Part shown: one piece after another, positions 1-9,773 of the stretch | Layout: each line of letters starts with the position of its first letter | How positions within the stretch are numbered: position 1 is the stretch's first letter | From: Bathymodiolus brooksi | Taxonomy: Eukaryota > Mollusca > Bivalvia > Mytilida > Modiolidae | DNA: 64,000 bases | Direction of reading: 5' to 3' | Assembly (NCBI GenBank): GCA_963680875.1 | Contig: OY804576.1 | Coordinates: 72,173,668-72,237,667, forward strand | Made by a program: the position numbers and the translations under genes | Notes under the pieces: model-generated | Databases searched by the model: none | Told to the model about the DNA's origin: nothing | The model's input: only the letters and a program-made list of their open reading frames with translations

Positions 1-396
1 ATCTTATACAATTACACAATAGGCATAATTTGAGACTTCTGTGAACTGTCGGACCAATGACGTCATCCGGAAAACCCGTTCCAATCGTTTGATGTACATT
101 ATTTCTGTATGATGAAGATTCTAAGTTAATTTCTAGCCGTTTCTAATTTTACAACATGTACACAACACCATATGGCTGACCTAGGACATATAAATTATGA
201 GAGAGAGAAAACAGACGAACTGATCTTATAACACATAATGAACAATTATTTAGGTGATAGTTGCTGCCAACCAGAAAAAAATAGCAACACTTCTGTCTCA
301 CTAAGGGAGACAAACACATGATATAATTTTTTTTTAAAAAGGGGGGTTTCGCTACAAGCCAGGAAAAATATATCTATCGCTTTTGTTGTTTTCTTA

Positions 397-765
397 TTGA
401 CAGGGGTAGGGCTCAGAGCGCTCTTCGGTGGTGTACTGGTTAGCGTGTCCACATTTTGTGCTGTAGATTGTGGATTCGAGACCTGGTCGAGTCGAACCAG
501 ACTATATATTTGTATTAACTTCTTCTCCTCTAAGCAAAGATTGATTGGTTCGAAATCTGGATGTGTCCGAATAGAGGTACATGCTTACCCGCGGACTGTT
601 GTTTCAGTGAGCTAGCACTATCACAAATCCAGCTTAGAGCATGTAGGTCTATTACAAAGTAGACATCATCACCATCTCATCAAAATGTAATGTGTTCTCA
701 TGATATAGCTGTAAAGTGTGTACTTGGCGTTAAGCAACAACCACACACTTCACTCCTACCAGGAG
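397..765 (+). repeat. tRNA-related SINE-like repeat
   Basis: A tRNA-like head has an A-box-like stretch near 429-446 and a B-box-like GGATTCGAGACC at 472-483. The far end has a GGCGTTAAG motif at 726-734 that resembles the shared SINE tail seen at 9045, 40690 and 56180. The ends are not sharp and no target duplication was found, so the limits are approximate. Bases 1-396 hold nothing I can support. Confidence 0.45.
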
Positions 766-1336
766 TAATGGGAGTTAATTGTGAAGCAGTGGGATTTGAT
801 CATGCTGCGGAACTGTAGCTCTGATGATTTTTCGGTCAGAACCTATAAAAAAAATATCATAACGACCATTAGAGCTATGGTTCTGCAGCTAGAGTTGATC
901 ATGTTTGTGGTTAGTGGAATTGTCAACCATCACTTTTGTGTAAATCTTGTGTTTTACTGCTAATTTCATCACCAAATCATTCAGATCTATTTTTTCTTCT
1001 TTTTTTTTTGAGTTCTCCTTCTCATTCAACCCTTATTCTTCTTTGTATCTTTACTTTTTATGTTTTGTCTCGTGATTGTTTTTTTCATGGTGTCCACATT
1101 TTAAAAGCTTTGTGTTGCTAATAGTTGTTAACGTCATGGAACTCGTATCTACGTCTGGAACCATTGCTCTTGTGCTTAGTAAGTAAGTAAGTAAGAAAGT
1201 AAGTAATTACTTTATTTCAAGAGGGTAATACAGTTAGCAACAATAAACTAATCTTCCCTGTGGTCCTCAAAACAATAATAAGTAAATACAACAAATACAA
1301 GTTCAAGCAATACATACATCTTCAAAGCAAGATATG

Positions 1337-1535
1337 CCCCTAGTCGTGATCGTATGGTAGTTGGATTTATAACTACCTATGCAATCAGTGCATATCACCA
1401 TTATCGTTGTGAGTTCGAATCCCGCTTAAACGAGGTGTACTCAATACAACATAATGTGATAAAGTTTGTCAGTGACTCACGACGGGTTCAATAGTCAATT
1501 CCTAGTCGCAATGTTGGCACCGAATCACAATAAAA
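1337..1535 (+). repeat. tRNA-derived SINE inside LINE C
   Basis: A B box GAGTTCGAATCCCGC lies at 1411-1425. It is followed by the GTGATAAAGTTTGTCAGTGAC body that also follows the tRNA head of the fuller SINE at 40440-40710. The 3' domain is lost. The same insertion is present at about 8418-8600 and 55555-55740, so it predates the duplications. Confidence 0.6.
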
Positions 1536-1732
1536 AGGATTTTTGATGTTGAAATCTTTTGGACATTTTTCAAACCACATAGATTCAGTATTCTTTGATT
1601 CTAATTATATTCTCCTTTCATACTTTACATAATCATTTAAAATATACAATCCAACCACCCCCATTTTTGTTCGTTCTATCTTTTCTATTATATGTAAAAT
1701 TATCTAAATCCAATTCGCGTGAATTCTTTTTT

Positions 1733-1969
1733 TCATTTTTCTTCATTTGAAAATGTTTCACACATACCTAATATATGTGGTTTAAACTCATTTTGTATGT
1801 TACAAATATTATATTTGAATTCTTCCAATTTTGGTAAAATATGTTGAATATTTTGACATGTTTTTTTTAGGACCTTTTGAATCTGTATAACCATAAATAT
1901 TATTTTCATTTTGATTAAAGGTATCCGCATGGCCATGGCAATTCTTAGACATACTATGAGAACAGTCAT
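1733..1969 (-). pseudogene. LINE C: start of APE endonuclease (fragment)
   Basis: The C-terminal half reads LPKLEEF..NICNIQ..FKPHILGMCETF, which fits the first strand-helix block of APE-type LINE endonucleases (the 'PKLDEL...DILGISET' pattern). Only this block survives; catalytic His and Asp residues further on are missing. Equivalent reading frames occur at 9060-9326 and 56197-56463, identical to each other. It follows the zinc-knuckle fragment in the LINE order. It is a remnant, not a functional gene. Confidence 0.5.
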
Positions 1970-2133
1970 TCTGATCAGTAAACATAGAAGACTGGTTTTG
2001 ACTTCTAACGTTTTCTTTTGATCTATTTAACCTGACCTCAGTGGAAGATTTACAATTTGTAATAGAATTAACAGAAATACAACAAATGCAATCAAAAGGA
2101 TCATTTTCACAATTTGAACACAACGTATTTAAA

Positions 2134-2306
2134 TAAGGGTAATAACAAAATTACCGAACTCTGAACAATCTTACAAAGGGAAAGTCAAAACTCATAAGTA
2201 TATAAACAGACAAAATCAGTCAACAACCGGAAAACTGTGAAAACGGTAATGACCCTGACTTGGTACAGGCATTTCTAATGAAATGGTGGGTTGAATCAGA
2301 TTTTAA
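2134..2306 (-). mobile_element. 3' tail of the Penelope-like element
   Basis: About 170 bp nearly identical to the 3' end of the Penelope-like element at 11991-12160. It ends, on the minus strand, with the same GTTATTACCCTT terminus. It interrupts LINE C: the uninterrupted site is visible at 9485-9500 (GTATTTAAAAGTAAATT), and TTTAAA seems duplicated on both sides. It is therefore a heavily 5'-truncated insertion. Confidence 0.8.
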
Positions 2307-2363
2307 AAGTAAATTAAATGGATTGATTGAAGTCAAATCGCTCTGTTCTTCTTCACCGTTTTC

Positions 2364-2612
2364 CTAGTACCAATGCGGTGGGTAATCATAATGTTCCCTA
2401 TGACGTTCTTGGCTGAATTGATTTGAGTTCATCCAACAACAACGTCTAGCATTGTGACCAAGACTGTGGCTTTGATAACATTCAAGTCCAGCATTATTTC
2501 GACATTGATTTTGTGAATGATTGTTCTCTCCACAGTTAAAGCATGGACGACGATGAAGAAGACAAATATGTACATTCCTGTTTCCTTTTGGTGCATCATT
2601 CATGTTGATCAT
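2364..2612 (-). pseudogene. LINE C: CCHC zinc-knuckle fragment
   Basis: The protein contains CFNCGENNHSQNQC, a perfect C-x2-C-x4-H-x4-C retroviral-type zinc knuckle. A second one is degraded (CYQSHSLGHNARRC, where the second Cys position reads Ser or His). Such knuckles bind nucleic acid in gag-like ORF1 proteins. It lies directly downstream of the SGNH remnant (minus strand), so the two probably belonged to one ORF1. Parallel copies sit at 9591-9773 and 56728-56910, where the second knuckle is also broken. Confidence 0.65.
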
Positions 2613-2619
2613 TGTTACG

Positions 2620-2945
2620 ATTCAGGATTCCTACTTTGTCGTTTATATTGTTTAAAAGGAGTGAGGTTCCATCCTTGGTTAAGTGTACCCCATCTGAACA
2701 AAGTAGTCCGTTGACAATTTTGCTATTCTTCAGCAGAAAGTTCTCTGAATGGTTAACAAAGTCTATGTTCTCTGGAAAACATATACTGTTAACCTTTTGA
2801 ATGTCGTGGGCCTATTTGTTTTTATTCCATTCAGTGCCACGGACCGATGTTTATCTTCTGACGTAGAACAATAGGATATTATGAAATTGACATTTATGTG
2901 TAGAGCAAACAATCGTAACACCTCTGACGGCTATGTTATCCAACT
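2620..2945 (-). pseudogene. LINE C: SGNH esterase-like end of ORF1
   Basis: On the minus strand the reading GLLCSDGVHLTKDGTSLLL (near 2640-2700) matches the last conserved block of SGNH hydrolases, which carries the catalytic Asp-x-x-His. ORF1 proteins of CR1-like LINEs are known to carry such esterase domains. In this copy the block is open. In the copies at 9850 and 56985 the Leu codon after VH has become TAA. The upstream part is too decayed to delimit. Confidence 0.5.
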
Positions 2946-3438
2946 CCAAATCAACGTTAGCGCCCTCGTTTCAGTATTTGAGAGTAACATGTGAGTGTCT
3001 GCTCCGAAAGTTAGGTGAAAAATAATACCCCCCCCCCCCCCCATAAAATTTAACATTTTAAAAAGAGATCTAAGATCAAAGAACTAAAAATCAATTTGGT
3101 GTGGCCTCTATTTTGGCTTAAAAATGAATGATGTATAATTCATAAATTTTTGAGGATTGGAATTCTAAGTTCAAAAAAGGCAATTGAATTTGAATGTGTG
3201 TATATATGCAATCTGACAAAGGCAATTTAAGCATTGCATGCTCCGCATAACTGTAGCCGATGACCGCTTCACCCCCTTTTTTCAGAAGCAATAAGCTGCC
3301 TAATCAAAGTTGCTTTCAAACTCACTGATTACTGTTCAAGTTGGACTGAAAAATTTAAATGCACTATTAAATTCGGCAAAATTTGAATGATTTCTAGAAA
3401 TTAATCATTACGGGCCTGTTCCGTATTTCTTCCATCGA

Positions 3439-3950
3439 ATATTGTGCAAATTTTGTCTTTGCGCAAACATTCAATAGTATAACAAATTTCTATAATAAAT
3501 CTTTTAAATGCAAATAATTTTTCGATCTCCGTAAAAAGTATATAGCAAATTTTAACACGCTGTGCAAAATTTCTAAAATGTAAAATTCCATAAATCCATG
3601 GACCATAAAAAATAGAGTCGGAAGCACATATCAAAAATACTTTCGTACTTGTATTCTTAAAAGAACACGGTAGGTTAGGTGCGATAGAATGTTTTGTGCT
3701 GGTGATATGGTGCTGGTGGGTCCTGATTCTGTGCTGGTGGGCGTCCTTACAATGATGAAATATTGTTTTAGGTAAACATATGAACATAAGTAATTTTCAT
3801 AACTATGTGAACTATGTTTCATTCAAAATGTGAGATAGACTGTATAAGAAAATGGGGTGGGGGGGGGGGGGGGGGAAATGGAAATCTTGACACCAAAAAA
3901 ATATTCAGGAAAATAAAACACCATATCCAAAAATTATTAAGACTGAGCTA
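3439..3950. other. unrecognised insert in the third copy
   Basis: This interval has no counterpart in the two other copies, where CCATCGA is followed at once by TTGGCAATAT. It contains GTGCTGGTG motifs near 3691-3738 and a poly-G run at 3851-3876. No ends or target duplication were recognised, and the minus-strand reading frame at 3401-3787 resembles nothing I know. Confidence 0.5.
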
Positions 3951-4079
3951 TTGGCAATATATCGAGGACATTGTTACACCCAAGGAAACTGAAGGAACAT
4001 TTAATTCTATGAAAAGGTTTCGACCTATATTAAACACCAAACAAATTATCATCTCTAAAGTGGCACTTCCACCTTAACA

Positions 4080-4760
4080 AATAAATAAAACAAATATTTC
4101 TGGAGCGCAATTTCATACGTCTGCTCACAATAAATTGTACATGCAAAGAGACAGATATATCATATACAATACAAAATGACATCGGAACGGAACCGTTTCG
4201 GACTTATGAAATAAAATACAAATACCATGTGAAGATAGATAACTCCAATATATATGTCCGAACTTCTTGACCATGCCGTATCACTATATAGCATGCCCCG
4301 GCTGAAAAAAAAAACAAACCCCGGACGGACGAAAACATGACATATATAAACAAAATCAGTGCTTTTCAACGCACAAACCTACATGTATTAGCAAAGTAGT
4401 TTCAAAATATGAAGTAAGCCTTATAAATAGGGGTAATAACAAAATAGGGATTTGTATTCTATAGATGTAACCAGCAGAGTCCCAAACTCTTGAATAAAGA
4501 CTATGATATTAGCAATCGTCACATGAAGAAAAATATTCATCAGAAATGCTTAAAATTAGCCATGAAGTATAAAGGGAATGTTTCTCGTATAAAAACATCA
4601 CAAATGAGTGCAAAAATTTGCAAAATTACTTTCCCTGAGCATGGTGCAAACAGCTAATATTATTCAAAAATATCATTGTGCTACTACACAAATAATTTGT
4701 CATGAATGTTTAGGCTTTTTCTTTGAAATACATGAGTGAAACTGTGAATAATATTCAGTC
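4080..4760. other. no recognised feature
   Basis: AT-rich sequence without a supported gene. The short GGGTAATAACAAAAT at about 4433 resembles the terminal bases of the Penelope-like element, but the similarity stops after some 15 bases. Confidence 0.4.
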
Positions 4761-4956
4761 ACCTATCCGATCAAATAAATGTGGCCAACGTCTAACTGAA
4801 TTTTGTACAATTCAAAATCTTGCAACTTGTTCACACGAATTCTAACATTCGAAAATATGAATAGTAATGTCAAGATAAACGAATTTGAAAATGACAACAA
4901 AAAGTTATGAAAAATTGAAAACGTATCATGTATGTACATAATAATCATTGAGAATC

Positions 4957-5181
4957 GGAAATGCAATCATTTCCGCAAAGTGTGACTGTGTTATGATTGT
5001 TGTACTTCAGAATAGGAAATGTAATCATTTCCGTAAAACGTAGATCAGTGTCCTTTAGAATCATTTCCGTGAAATGTATATATCCTTTCAAATTCGGAAA
5101 TGCAATCATTTCCGCCGTTAAAATTTAGGTTTGCTGTATAAATCATAATATGCTTTAGAAATCAGAAATGCAATCATTTCC
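4957..5181. repeat. array of GGAAATGNNATCATTTCC palindromes
   Basis: Copies lie at 4957-4974, 5015-5032, 5096-5113 and 5164-5181, with a half-site near 5059. They are roughly 58-80 bp apart, just downstream (minus strand) of the gypsy integrase C-terminus. Two more copies lie inside the element at 6673-6690 and 6932-6949. The arms are GGAAATG/CATTTCC with a 4-base centre. Confidence 0.75.
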
Positions 5182-5269
5182 GCAAACATTGTCTGTGTGA
5201 ATACATGTAAATAATCTTTGATCCACAGTAAGCATAGTAACTGTACAAATATTGTGTAAATCAAGTTAG

Positions 5270-5692
5270 TTATTCCACGCGTGGTGGTGGTTTATTTCGA
5301 ACTGCCCTTTGTGCATAGGCATTTAACTGATCAAACGGAATCCAGATAAAGTTCTGTGCTGGTTCACCCTTAAATTGAACTTGATATTCAGTTTTACCGT
5401 TTCTGGTCCGTTGAGCTAAACCTCGCTTGATTTTGTAGTATGGATCAGACTCGGTTAAAGTTTGGCCATCGGAAGATGAACCCTCTGAGTTAAATGATGA
5501 TCCACGAAACCGAACAGGACGTTTACGAATTCTGGTGGTACGTCGTAAATTTGGACGAACTGGTTGTGCAGGTGAACTACTAGTATGTTGATCTGCCTGA
5601 TTTGGTTTCGATGCTTCAGATTCCAAAGCATTGTCAGGGTTGGCAGTTTCTGATTCTATGGCATTTTCGATGTGTCCTCTCGCATGCCCCAA
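5270..5692 (-). pseudogene. Ty3/gypsy integrase C-terminus, chromodomain-like
   Basis: The 140-residue frame has a long Ser/Pro/Arg-rich spacer. The end (about residues 85-130) reads YYKIKRGLAQRTRNGKTEYQ and then FKGEPAQNFIWIPFDQL. This fits the strand pattern of a chromodomain-like fold at the end of Ty3/gypsy integrases, which tethers the integration complex to chromatin. It overlaps the integrase core frame (5634-5951) in another frame, so a frameshift separates them. No LTR was identified. Confidence 0.6.
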
Positions 5693-5951
5693 GGCAATGA
5701 TGGATCATGTTTGGTGTAAAATTTTGCCTGATTTCAAGTAGTTTACACACTTCATTGGTGCATTTTGAAATAAACTCGCTACCTTTGTCAGAAATAATAG
5801 TACTACACACTTCAAACTGACAAAACAAGTCAAACATAGCTTGTGATACTGTCATGGCATCATAATTCGGTAACGGTACATTGTATAAAAAATTACTAAA
5901 CATGTCTATTGCGGAGAATATGTGTAGTTGCGCTCTTTGTGACATAGGCAA
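5634..5951 (-). pseudogene. Ty3/gypsy integrase catalytic core
   Basis: The retroviral integrase fold is recognisable. The first catalytic Asp lies in SAIDMFSNFLY, the second in IISDKGSEF, and the Glu in GACERTHR. There are 35 residues between the second Asp and the Glu, the D,D(35)E spacing of the family. The enzyme joins retroelement cDNA ends to host DNA. The frame is broken from the upstream zinc-binding region (6156-6545) and the downstream chromodomain-like end. Protease, RT and RNase H are not present, so the element is a 3' remnant. Confidence 0.8.
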
Positions 5952-6155
5952 TGGGACATAAAGGTCGATTTACCACACTTGAAATGGCTCTGATGGAGTA
6001 CTATACGAAATAATGCCAGATTTTGTGTGGGCCTGAGTCATTTTTCTCGGTTGGCAATCGTGGCTTGACTGAAAATATTCACTCACAATATATGGTAGTT
6101 TGTCAAAATAGAAATTTTCACTCAGTAAATCTACTGTATTCTGAATGCCTCCGCG

Positions 6156-6545
6156 TCATCCCATAGGAGAGTCATGCAAAATTTCTAATACAGGTTTTAT
6201 AAGTATTTTAGGCAACACCAATTGATATTTGGGTTTATGGTCAAATGTTCGACTACATTTTGCATTTCTCCTATGATATAGTAAACTTTTGATCACGATA
6301 TCATCCGCAGAGCGTAAAATTAATCTTCGGGCTTCACATTGTAACTTTGGCAAAGTTCCTTTCTCTAGACAGTCAATAAGTGGTTTCAGAATAAGATCAT
6401 TGTATTGTAAATATTTTATACTATCTGGACTGAAATCACATTGTTTTAATAAGCCAATACCTTGTTTCAAATGTTCATCTTCGGTATTATGATCAATTTT
6501 ATCGTCTGTCTCATTTGAGCTTTCACCTAACAACATTTTGTGCAC
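6156..6545 (-). pseudogene. Ty3/gypsy integrase N-terminal region
   Basis: The C-terminal part reads LVLPKILIKPVLEILHDSPMG, the start of the H2C2 zinc-binding segment that precedes the integrase core in Ty3/gypsy polyproteins. The preceding residues (ILRSADDIVIKSLLYHR) match the usual strand just before it. The two Cys of the finger lie in sequence that is now out of frame (5960-6150). It follows 6562-7018 and precedes the catalytic core in the minus direction. Confidence 0.65.
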
Positions 6546-6561
6546 AGCGTTGACTAGTATA

Positions 6562-7018
6562 TCACTTAGCTCCGATTTTCAGCCACTCTTGTGTATATGA
6601 ACTGTTGTCAATTCCAATTATATGGTCCACGTGTTCTGTAAACACTTTATTTTGTAAACTATTTAATGGTTCGGAAATGCTATCATTTCCAAACGAAAGC
6701 TGCATATCATGCAACACTGAATCAAGTACAGGCGTTGCACTAGTAATGCACTTTTCGTCCTGTGAATTCTCAAAATAGGCTAGAATACTAATTACAAATG
6801 AGGAAAAGCAATTTTTTCCATCATGCGATAACGCTACATTTAAATCTGAAATCTGCAGACTGTCTATGTCCCTCCTCCTGAATGAAAGCACTATTCAAAT
6901 GGCACATTTCGGTATTCGCTAAATGATATGTGGAAATGCTATCATTCCCAACGTAGAACCTAAATACTACAAATACAGTTACTCCAAGATATACCTGAAA
7001 CACTGCTGAAGTTAGCAT
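6562..7018 (-). pseudogene. gypsy polyprotein linker with GNDSIS repeats
   Basis: Two overlapping minus-strand frames (6562-6891, 6821-7018) precede the integrase. Neither has a domain I recognise. Both encode GNDSIS, because the palindromes at 6673-6690 and 6932-6949 are read through in frame. Position suggests a segment between RNase H and integrase. The frame at the 7018 end is lost at the breakpoint of the duplicated block. Confidence 0.4.
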
Positions 7019-7319
7019 TAAACATCAATCAATCAATCATACAAACAGTGTTTACTGTTTTGTGTTTAATGACATGACTTTTACCTTTAGCCCTGAGAAC
7101 ATCAACACAAATATAGACTTTCCAGATGTATCATTTATATCAGTACAAATTTGAATAATAGAAGAAAAAAAAACGGAAATCATATTCTATGTCAATCATA
7201 ATTGATTTTTATTATTTTTATTTATCATTCAAATGTTTTAAGAAAGAACTATAGTAAAAGTAAATTATAGCAACTATATAAATTGAAAGCAATATTTAGT
7301 TTTATGTGTATGTTTTGTA

Positions 7320-7430
7320 GATCGTTGATGGTCCTTTTGTACTTTTTCTTTTGGCCATTGTGTTGTCTTTTCTTCTTCTATATACGGATTCTGATTATCC
7401 CATTGGTATCTTCAAACTCTTCTTAAATAT
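7320..7430 (+). repeat. Penelope-like 3'-UTR-type fragment
   Basis: The stretch with GATTCTGATTATCCC and ATCTTCAAACTCTTCTT closely follows 31840-31890, the sequence downstream of the Penelope-like RT fragment at 30935. It is repeated at 54450-54560 in the right copy. No coding capacity. Bases 7030-7320 are otherwise featureless AT-rich sequence. Confidence 0.4.
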
Positions 7431-7747
7431 GGTTGTGTTACCAACTTATAAACAAAGATCAACTGATGAAAAGTATATGATCAAATATGTTGTTTCTAGT
7501 TATATAATTAGCCTCTGTATGAAGCTGCATTTCGAAATTGTGACTGTTGAGATATCCATGGAATAAACTAAAGGTAATTCTAGATGTCTTAGTATCCGCT
7601 AGGCCTAAATGGAGGTCGTACACGTGGATCTGTGCTTCGAATGTAAAGGAAAGGTCCATGTATCCATGGGGAAATAACCTTCTCTTTATGTGATAAATAT
7701 ATACGATATATTGTTTCGAATCTATCATGTAATTTCTTTGGTCGAAA

Positions 7748-8065
7748 TTAACTTGTATATGAGGCATTCCGCTGATCATGTGTACTCTTTACCTTTGTTT
7801 CCCGTACACTCGTTGCCTTTTCTTTGATATGAGGAAGATGATCTGTTGTTGGTCGCTTCTTTATATTTTTAACACCAACAACTGGTAAACGACCTTTTCC
7901 TGTCTGTGGTATAACGTTCTCTCTCCTACCTTTTACTAAGTCCGTCTTCAAATTCATATCTTTTTTAATCTGGTACCATCTACTGGTAAACAGCCATGAC
8001 ATGGCTCTGTTGGTAATGACACTGAGTAAATCTTGTGTTTTACTGCTAATTTCATCACCAATCAT
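7748..8065 (-). CDS. unknown basic reading frame, left copy
   Basis: A 105-residue frame, Lys/Arg-rich (KGRRENVIPQTGKGRLPVVG, then KNIKKRPTTDH), with no family I recognise. The right copy keeps it open and extends it (54821-55195). Several amino-acid differences separate the two versions in about 100 residues, far more than in the Penelope-like RT of the same block. An intact frame despite this divergence is mildly suggestive of coding, but an exon or ORF1 fragment of a transposon is as likely. The frame at 7459-7779 looks like chance. Confidence 0.3.
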   Translation of the reverse strand: MIGDEISSKTQDLLSVITNRAMSWLFTSRWYQIKKDMNLKTDLVKGRRENVIPQTGKGRLPVVGVKNIKKRPTTDHLPHIKEKATSVRETKVKSTHDQRNASYTS

Positions 8066-8417
8066 TCGGATCTATTTTTTCTTCTCTTTTTTTACTTCTC
8101 CTTCTCATTCAACCTCTTATTCTTCTTTGTATCTTTACTTTTTATGTTTTGTCTCGTGGTTGTTTTTTTCATGGTGTCCACATTTTAAAAGCTTTGTGTT
8201 GCTAATAGTTGCTGACGTCACGGAACTCGTATCTACGTCTGGAACCATTGCTCTTGTGCTTAGTAAGTAAGTAAGTAAGTAATTACTTTATTTCAAGAGG
8301 GTAACACAATTAGCAACAATAAACTAATCTTCCCTGTGTTCCTCAAAACAATAATAAGTAAATACAACAAATACAATTTCAAACAATACATACATCTTCA
8401 AAACAAAATATGCTCCT

Positions 8418-8600
8418 GATCGTGATCGTATGGTAGTTGGATTTATAACTACCTATGCAATCAGTGCATATCACCACCATCGTTGTGAGTTCGAACCCCG
8501 GTTCGACGAGGTGTACTCGATACAACATAATGTGATAAAGTTTGTCAGTGACTCACGACAGGTTCATTAGTCAGTTCCTTGTCAAAATGTTGATACCGAA
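8418..8600 (+). repeat. tRNA-derived SINE in LINE C, left copy
   Basis: B box GAGTTCGAACCCCGG near 8487-8501, followed by the GTGATAAAGTTTGTCAGTGAC body. It is orthologous to the SINE at 1337-1535 and the one at 55555-55740. Confidence 0.6.
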
Positions 8601-8787
8601 TCACAAAAAAAAAAGGATATTTAATGTTGAAATCTTTTGGACATTTTTCAAACTACATAGATTCAGTATTCTCTGATTCTAATTATACTCTCCTTTCATA
8701 CTTTACATAATCATGAAAATATACATTTTAGCCTCCTCCATCTGTGTTCGTTCAATCTTTTCGATTGTATGTGAAATTATCTAAATT

Positions 8788-9080
8788 CAATTCGCGTGAG
8801 GGTCCCGGGTGGCTCAATGAGGTTGGTCGTTGGATCTACCAACTCATACAAGCCTATCACCAATACGGCGTGGGTTCGCTCCCAGCTTTGTTAATTACAA
8901 ATAGGGTGCACTCGACTCGTAGCCGCAAGTGATAAAGTTTACCAGTTGCTTGCCCATGGTCGGTGGTTCTCTCTGGGTACTTCGGTTTCCTCCACCAGTA
9001 AAACTGGTCGCCATAATATAGCTCAAATATTGTTGAAAGTGGCGTTAAAACACCAAAAATCAATCAACCAATTCGCGTGA
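8788..9080 (+). repeat. full-length tRNA-derived SINE with 12-bp target duplication
   Basis: The SINE body is 8800-9068. It starts GGGTCCCGGGTGGCTCAATG (A-box region), has B box GGGTTCGCTCCC near 8872-8883, and ends with the shared GTGGCGTTAAAACACC domain plus a short CAATCAATC-type tail. CAATTCGCGTGA flanks it exactly at 8788-8799 and 9069-9080. The empty site is preserved in the third copy near 1711-1722. The right copy has the same insertion (55937-56205), so it landed after the third copy split off and before the large duplication. Confidence 0.9.
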
Positions 9081-9326
9081 ATTCTTTTTGCATTTTTCTT
9101 CATTTAAAAATGTTTCACACATACCTAATATATGTGGTTTAAACTCATCTTTTATATTACAAATATTATTTTTGAATTCATCCAATTTTGGTAAAATATG
9201 TTGAATATTTTGACATGCTTTTTTTAAGACCTTTTGAATCTGTATAACCATAAATATTATTTTCATTTTGACTAAAAGTATCCGCATGGCCATGGCAGTT
9301 CTTAAACACACTATGAGAACAGTCAT
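9060..9326 (-). pseudogene. LINE C endonuclease start, left copy
   Basis: An 88-residue frame containing LPKLDEFKNNICNIKDEFKP and then GMCETFLNEE, the first block of an APE-type LINE endonuclease. The same frame occurs unchanged at 56197-56463 and in diverged form at 1733-1969. It is cut at the 3' side by the SINE at 8800-9068. Confidence 0.5.
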
Positions 9327-9590
9327 TCTTATCAGTAAACCTAGAAGACTGGTTTTTACTTCTTTTTTATATTTGATTTTGATCTATTTAACCTGACCTC
9401 AGTGGAAGATTTACAATTTGCAACAAAATTAACAGAAATACAACTAATGCAATCAAAAGGGTCATTTTCACAATTTGAACGCAATGTATTTAAAAGTAAA
9501 TTAAATGGATTGATTGAAGTCGCCTCTTCTTCACCGTTTTCCTAGTACCAATGCGGTGGGTAATCATAATGTTTCCAATGAAGTTCTTGA

Positions 9591-9773
9591 CTATTGATTT
9601 AAGTTCATCCAACAACAAAGTCTAGCTTTGTGACCAAGACTGTGGTATAGATAACATTCAACTCTAGCATTATTTCGACATTGAATTTGTGACTGATTGT
9701 TCTCGCCACAGTTAAAGCATGGACGACGATGAAGACGACAACCAGGTACATTCTGTTGCCTTTGATGCATCAT
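9591..9773 (-). pseudogene. LINE C CCHC knuckle, left copy
   Basis: CFNCGENNQSQIQC retains C-x2-C but has Gln in place of the knuckle His, so the zinc site is broken. The second knuckle (CYLYHSLGHKARLC) lacks its second Cys. The third copy (2364-2612) preserves the first knuckle intact, so the loss is specific to the lineage of the two block copies. Confidence 0.6.

Larger units (their letters stand above)
1178..2945 (-). mobile_element. LINE C remnant, third copy (ORF1 end, ORF2 start, tail)
   Basis: Reading the minus strand from about 2945 there is an SGNH-hydrolase-like end (DGVHLT near 2690), then a CCHC knuckle protein, then a stretch resembling the start of an APE endonuclease (the PKLEEF and GMCETF region, 1733-1890). 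The element ends in a (TTAC)n tail at 1178-1210. The reverse transcriptase is absent, so this is an internally deleted, non-autonomous copy. Proteins of this kind are known as ORF1/ORF2 of CR1/L2-like non-LTR elements. The clade is not resolved here. Confidence 0.6.
938..4075. repeat. old third copy of the composite repeat
   Basis: From TAAATCTTGTG at 938 this stretch follows 8030-10720 (and the equivalent at 55160-57860) with clearly more differences than those two show between themselves. It holds a (TAAG)n tract, a tRNA-type SINE, the start of a LINE endonuclease, a CCHC knuckle, an SGNH remnant and, at 3952-4055, the beginning of LINE B. Relative to the others it lacks the SINE inserted at 8800. 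It has gained a Penelope-like tail at 2134-2306 and about 510 bp of unrelated sequence at 3439-3950. Confidence 0.75.

Noticed and set aside
3401..3787. 128-residue minus-strand gene
   Set aside because: No recognisable content; it spans the edge of an unrelated insert and shared repeat sequence.
4424..4450. Further Penelope-like 3' terminus
   Set aside because: Only about 15 bases match (GGGTAATAACAAAAT); no further similarity.
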